A stretch of 34,143 bases of DNA from the NCBI GenBank assembly GCA_902543405.1, contig CACBYC010000014.1:1-34143 (forward strand), read 5' to 3'. Positions 33,012 to 34,143 of the stretch are shown here, in pieces (the first letter of the stretch is position 1; the number at the start of each line of letters is the position of its first letter). A model generated the notes under the pieces. It ran no database searches and was not told where the DNA came from. It was given only the letters and a program-made list of their open reading frames with translations. The position numbers and the translations under genes are program-made. The DNA comes from an uncultured Pelagibacteraceae bacterium (GTDB lineage Bacteria; Pseudomonadota; Alphaproteobacteria; Pelagibacterales; Pelagibacteraceae).

Positions 33012-33785
33012 ATGATCAATGCAACAGACTCTAAAGGTACATTCTATAAACTAAATCAAAAAGAAGGAATTCCAATAGTATTTATTCATGGTGTAGGTCT
33101 TGATCATAATATATGGGATCCACAAATTAATGAATTTGATAATACAGTTTTAATTTATGATATCCTTGGACACGGTAGAACACCTTTAAATAAAGAAAAA
33201 ATAAGTTTTGATGATTTTTCAGATCAAATTATTGATCTTATTGATGAATTAAAATTTAGTAAAATTCACCTTATTGGATTTTCAATAGGCTCTTTGATTG
33301 CAAGAAACTTTGCAACGAGATTTGGTGATAGATTGAAATCCCTAACATTGTTGTGCTCAATATTTAATAGATCTGATAATGAACAGAAGATAGTAAATGA
33401 AAGGTTTGAACAGACAAAAAAAGATAAAAAACTGACAAAAGACGCACTCAATAGATGGTTTAATAAGGATTTTATTGAGAAAAATCCTCTTATTTCAGAT
33501 AAAATTTTCTCAATACTTAACAATAATAATATGGACAACTTTATTAAAGTTTACTCGTTGTTTGTAAATCACAAAGATAACGAAAAATTTGAAAATATTA
33601 GTGTCAAAACACTTGTGATAACTGGAGAAGGTGATGTAGGCTCAACTCCAGAAATGTCTGATAATCTAAGTAAAAAAATTAAAAACTCTGAAGTAAAAAT
33701 AATACCTGTAGGCAAACATCTATGTAGTATTGAATGCTCATATGATGTAAATAAAGCAATTAAAGATCATATACAAAATGCCTGA
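33012..33785 (+). CDS. Alpha/beta hydrolase (copy 2 of a related pair)
   Basis: A 257-residue alpha/beta hydrolase with HGVG at 26-29, nucleophile Ser91 in GFSIGS, likely acid Asp208 (TGEGDVG) and His236 (VGKHLC). It shares the RWF-x3-FIEKNP segment and the TGE-x-D-x-G-x-TP motif with the hydrolase at 19338-20108, so they are paralogs with the same length and layout. GFSIGS replaces GHSLGG around the nucleophile. It lies 2 bp after the DUF1185-type gene and overlaps the next aldehyde dehydrogenase by 8 nt. It would hydrolyse an ester, lactone or amide made by the upstream monooxygenase. Substrate unknown. Confidence 0.87.
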   Translation: MINATDSKGTFYKLNQKEGIPIVFIHGVGLDHNIWDPQINEFDNTVLIYDILGHGRTPLNKEKISFDDFSDQIIDLIDELKFSKIHLIGFSIGSLIARNFATRFGDRLKSLTLLCSIFNRSDNEQKIVNERFEQTKKDKKLTKDALNRWFNKDFIEKNPLISDKIFSILNNNNMDNFIKVYSLFVNHKDNEKFENISVKTLVITGEGDVGSTPEMSDNLSKKIKNSEVKIIPVGKHLCSIECSYDVNKAIKDHIQNA

Positions 33786-34143
33786 ATTAAAAAAATATAA
33801 AATGTTTATAGGGGGACAATGGGTTGACTCTGATACTAAAAAAACTTTTGAAACTTTAAATCCAGAGGATAATAAACCCTGGGCAGTTGTTCCTGAGGCA
33901 AGTGCTTCTGACGTAGATAAAGCAGTTCAAGCAGCTCAAAAAGCCTTTGAAGGAGATTGGCCTAAAATATTACCGCGTGAAAGAGCAAAGTTTCTAAGAG
34001 CTATTGGAAATAAGCTTAGAGACAATGCAGAGTTACTTGGAAAAATTGAAACTATAGATACTGGAAAACTTTATAGAGAAACAAATAAACAAGCAAATTA
34101 TATTGCTGAGTATTATGATTATTATGCAGGTATGGCAGACAAG
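33778..34143 (+). CDS. Aldehyde dehydrogenase, N-terminal part (runs off the window)
   Basis: An open frame of 122 codons from the ATG at 33778 to the right edge without a stop. It encodes the N-terminus of an aldehyde dehydrogenase: MFIGGQWVDSDTKKTFETLNP, then ASDVDKAVQAAQKAFEGDW, RERAKFLRAIGNKLRDN and ETIDTGKLYRET, all standard ALDH features. The cofactor and catalytic cysteine regions lie outside the window. The start overlaps the upstream hydrolase stop by 8 nt, so it belongs to the same operon and probably oxidises an aldehyde formed there. It is not the same as the enzyme at 491-1921. Confidence 0.88.
   Translation, partial: MPELKKYKMFIGGQWVDSDTKKTFETLNPEDNKPWAVVPEASASDVDKAVQAAQKAFEGDWPKILPRERAKFLRAIGNKLRDNAELLGKIETIDTGKLYRETNKQANYIAEYYDYYAGMADK

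Noticed and set aside
19338..33785. A Rut-type pyrimidine degradation pathway (LLM monooxygenase plus RutD-like hydrolase)
   Set aside because: No RutB isochorismatase, RutC, RutE/RutF or uracil permease genes are present, and the LLM proteins do not read like RutA.
1..34143. Mobile elements, prophage, CRISPR or tRNA genes
   Set aside because: No transposase, integrase, terminal repeats, spaced direct repeats or tRNA cloverleaf was seen. Poly-A and poly-T runs are ordinary for this base composition.

Overview
The window is very AT-rich, gene-dense bacterial DNA. It holds 34 protein genes: 32 complete ones plus one cut off at each edge. Gaps are mostly under 50 bp, 1-nt and 4-nt stop/start overlaps are frequent, and there are several TTG/GTG starts. 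I see no tRNA, rRNA, insertion sequence, CRISPR array or phage gene. The lysine- and asparagine-rich protein style, tight packing and gene set (glycine-betaine ABC transport, homocysteine methyltransferases, 2-oxoglutarate oxygenases, EamA permeases) suggest a streamlined marine alphaproteobacterium of the SAR11 (Pelagibacterales) kind. That placement is inference.

Layout. 1-4897 (+): end of a beta-hydroxyacid dehydrogenase, an aldehyde dehydrogenase, a VOC protein, a homocysteine methyltransferase-like protein, MsrA and a serine hydrolase. 4906-9410 (-): a second homocysteine methyltransferase-like protein, an EamA permease, an amidase and an iron alcohol dehydrogenase. 9447-10379 (+): an EamA permease. 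10372-14715: a glycine betaine-type ABC importer, with proV divergent from a double-length ProW and then proX, closed by a strong terminator. 14775-16541: a small GDPD-like protein facing a gamma-butyrobetaine hydroxylase-like oxygenase. 16656-19333 (+): a second ProV, a HalD-like 2OG oxygenase and an SDR. 19338-23017 (-): alpha/beta hydrolase, flavin monooxygenase, carnitine dehydrogenase and a BKACE-family enzyme. 23047-29457 (+): class II aldolase-like, CitE-like, betainyl-CoA thioesterase-like, TauD-like, GMC oxidoreductase, EamA permease and an IPNS-like oxygenase. 29559-34143 (+): a separate operon of luciferase-like monooxygenase, ThDP enzyme, DUF1185-type protein, alpha/beta hydrolase and aldehyde dehydrogenase (cut).

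How it fits together. The core reads as quaternary-amine catabolism. ProVWX-type import would bring in betaines or carnitine. The BBOX-like enzyme would convert gamma-butyrobetaine to carnitine. Carnitine dehydrogenase, BKACE and thioesterase would convert carnitine to glycine betaine. Methyl transfer to homocysteine by one of the two methyltransferase-like proteins would then give methionine. The GMC oxidoreductase and aldehyde dehydrogenases could feed choline-like alcohols into the same pool. Around this core sit three further 2OG oxygenases of different families, three EamA permeases, and two pairings of luciferase-like monooxygenase with closely related alpha/beta hydrolases whose substrates I cannot name. 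The least explained parts are the 29559-34143 operon and the ProV2/HalD-like/SDR operon.
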